The notes under the pieces are model-generated. The model saw nothing but the letters and a program-made list of their open reading frames with translations, searched no databases and was not told the DNA's origin. From the NCBI RefSeq assembly GCF_029961145.1, contig NZ_JASBRG010000007.1:1752173-1816172 (forward strand): a stretch of DNA of 64,000 nucleotides. The letters run 5' to 3'. Shown one piece after another: positions 63,067 through 64,000 of the stretch (the first letter of the stretch is position 1; every line of letters begins with the position of its first letter). Source of the stretch: Pinibacter soli (GTDB lineage: Bacteria; Bacteroidota; Bacteroidia; Chitinophagales; Chitinophagaceae). The position numbers were made by a program, and so were the translations under genes.

Positions 63067-63567
63067 ATGGAAGACACGCTCGTTATTCGTTCCGCGGACA
63101 TTGAAGATGTTAATGCTATTGGTTTCCTCGCTTACCAAACATGGCCCTCCACTTACAAGGAGATTCTCACGCTTGATCAATTGCAATACATGCTACAAAT
63201 GATGTACAGTCCGGCCGCACTTCAGGAACAAATGCTGCAAAAGCACCATCACTTCTATATCGCAGAAATCGACGAAAATGAGGTAGGGTTTACTTCATAT
63301 TCAGAAACAGAGCCTGACACTTTCAAAATTCACAAAATATATGTACTGCCCGGTCTGCAAGGCAAAGGTGTTGGCAAGGCGTTGATGGATACGATTATTG
63401 AAGAAGGAAGAGAACACGGCGCAAAAAAAATCCAGCTAAATGTAAATCGTAACAACAAAGCCATCAGCTTCTACGAACGCAGCGGTTTTAAAATCATCAA
63501 AGAAGAAAATATTGATATCGGGAATGGATATTTTATGAACGATTTCGTGATGGAAAAAGACATTTAA
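63067..63567 (+). CDS. GNAT-family N-acetyltransferase
   Basis: Acetyl-CoA-dependent acetyltransferase, cytosolic. Acetyl-CoA loop in YVLPGLQGKGVGKALMDTII (Q/RxxGxG/A, about 97-116), then KKIQLNVNRNNKAISFYERS and GFKIIKEE. The N-terminal half (SADIEDVNAIGFLAYQTWPS) is typical. 166 residues. Substrate unknown. Flanked by TTTGAAAA repeats on both sides. Confidence 0.92.
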   Translation: MEDTLVIRSADIEDVNAIGFLAYQTWPSTYKEILTLDQLQYMLQMMYSPAALQEQMLQKHHHFYIAEIDENEVGFTSYSETEPDTFKIHKIYVLPGLQGKGVGKALMDTIIEEGREHGAKKIQLNVNRNNKAISFYERSGFKIIKEENIDIGNGYFMNDFVMEKDI

Positions 63568-63725
63568 TTTGAAAATGTGGTAATGTGGTAATTTGAAAAT
63601 TCGCTGAGTGCACCATTCATTACAAAACATCTATTCTCTAAACCTTGGAGATTTTAGTCACGCACTTCTGGAGCCAGCACTCAAAGCATTTTCAAATTAC
63701 CATATTTTCAAATTTTCAAATTGGT
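63566..63725. repeat. intergenic inverted repeat with locus-specific GTGGTAAT words
   Basis: Arm 1 (63566-63604: TTTGAAAATGTGGTAATGTG and GTAATTTGAAAATTCG) pairs with arm 2 (63687-63725: GCATTTTCAAATTACCATAT and TTTTCAAATTTTCAAATT). The GGTAA/TTACC word is seen only at this element. Confidence 0.8.
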
Positions 63726-63730
63726 TGCTG

Positions 63731-64000
63731 CTAGCCGGCAACCACCGGCTCATCCACCACCGGAGCCCCCATTGCAGCGGCTTTCATCCTGTGAGCGGTT
63801 TCGTGACCAAGGTATCGTTCTATCATTCTTTCCATTAAATAGATCAATGGCGTTAAAACAATTGCCATGGTGAATTTGTAGGTGTAGTTCACTATACATA
63901 TCGCCAGCACCAACTGCCAGCTCCAGTTATTACCAATTTTAAAAGCAATGAACAAAACGATAAAACTATCTACGAACTGTGAGATAACGGTCGAACCGGT
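63731..64000 (-). CDS. queuosine precursor transporter (YhhQ/VUT family), 5' end cut by window edge
   Basis: Inner membrane transporter for the queuosine precursor preQ0/preQ1 by family. The reverse strand is open from the stop at 63731 through 64000. The last 89 residues are present: TGSTVISQFVDSFIVLFIAF, the family's signature helix, then WSWQLVLAICIVNYTYKFTM and TPLIYLMERMIERYLG, followed by a soluble Ala/Pro/Val-rich tail of about 25 residues. The apparent TTG start at 63955 is internal. Confidence 0.9.
   Translation of the reverse strand, partial: TGSTVISQFVDSFIVLFIAFKIGNNWSWQLVLAICIVNYTYKFTMAIVLTPLIYLMERMIERYLGHETAHRMKAAAMGAPVVDEPVVAG

Overview
The window is a piece of a Bacteroidota chromosome, most likely from the Chitinophagaceae or a close relative. 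The evidence is: Bacteroidota-type -7 promoter boxes (TAnnTTTG) in front of many genes; secreted proteins with type IX secretion C-terminal sorting domains; a TonB-dependent receptor with a carboxypeptidase-like N-terminal domain; families largely confined to this phylum (DUF3276/PUR, DUF4294, DUF2027-Smr, DUF3857 transglutaminase proteins); and the order infA-rpmJ-rpsM-rpsK-rpsD-rpoA-rplQ. There is no rRNA, CRISPR array, transposase or prophage; it reads as ordinary chromosomal backbone.

Layout. 1-5.2 kb (minus strand): the end of the ribosomal alpha operon, followed by carA, which runs off the left edge. 5.5-13.2 kb: a small SH3-like protein, a YfcE-type phosphoesterase, a HisC-like aminotransferase with a Tat-like leader, a membrane protein, a TPR lipoprotein, rpe and a TonB receptor. 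13.3-24.9 kb: ketoglutarate-semialdehyde dehydrogenase, a T9SS-exported M43 protease, a PUR-family nucleic-acid-binding protein, an ABC exporter, a CBS protein, a RibD/DHFR-like reductase, a tyrosine phosphatase, an aldo-keto reductase and an ECF sigma factor. 25.5 kb: tRNA-Ser(UGA). 25.9-33.1 kb: a CYTH-like/FUSC gene pair, an ABC-F ATPase, a lipoprotein, a CPBP protease, and yceD-rpmF-plsX. 33.3-38.7 kb: Ku and a stand-alone LigD polymerase domain (NHEJ), nitronate monooxygenase, Smr and DUF4294 proteins. 38.8-51 kb: ribF, two tandem DUF3857 proteins, lipA, OsmC, purM, and ccmF/ccmE with a CxxxY-type CcmE. 51.3-64 kb: an arginase-family enzyme, two related PH-like membrane proteins, a radical SAM protein, an S74-chaperoned adhesin-like protein, a T9SS cargo protein, a META protein, a large HExxH/propeller/barrel protein, a GNAT, and the end of a YhhQ-type queuosine-precursor transporter.

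The most unusual feature is not a gene. About 25 intergenic spaces are filled by long imperfect inverted repeats. Each arm is a chain of short degenerate words (6-12 bases), and the other arm is the complement of the same words. At least ten word families are used (TTTGAAAA, TTGAAAGT, CTGAATAA, TCAAAAGT, GCAGATGACAC, CGCAAAGG, AATTAAG, GTTATAAG, GAGAATAG, GCGTTAGGC, GTACGT types), sometimes nested one inside another. The stems often run exactly from stop codon to stop or start codon, and in places they encode the stop codon or last residues of a gene. I do not recall a published description of these elements, but I could not search for one.

Several start codons were moved from the longest reading frame to an internal ATG, using family length, signal peptide position or the -7 box; each case is stated. 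Small genes below the usual length cut-off (rpmJ) and edge-truncated genes (carA, yhhQ) were read directly from the sequence.
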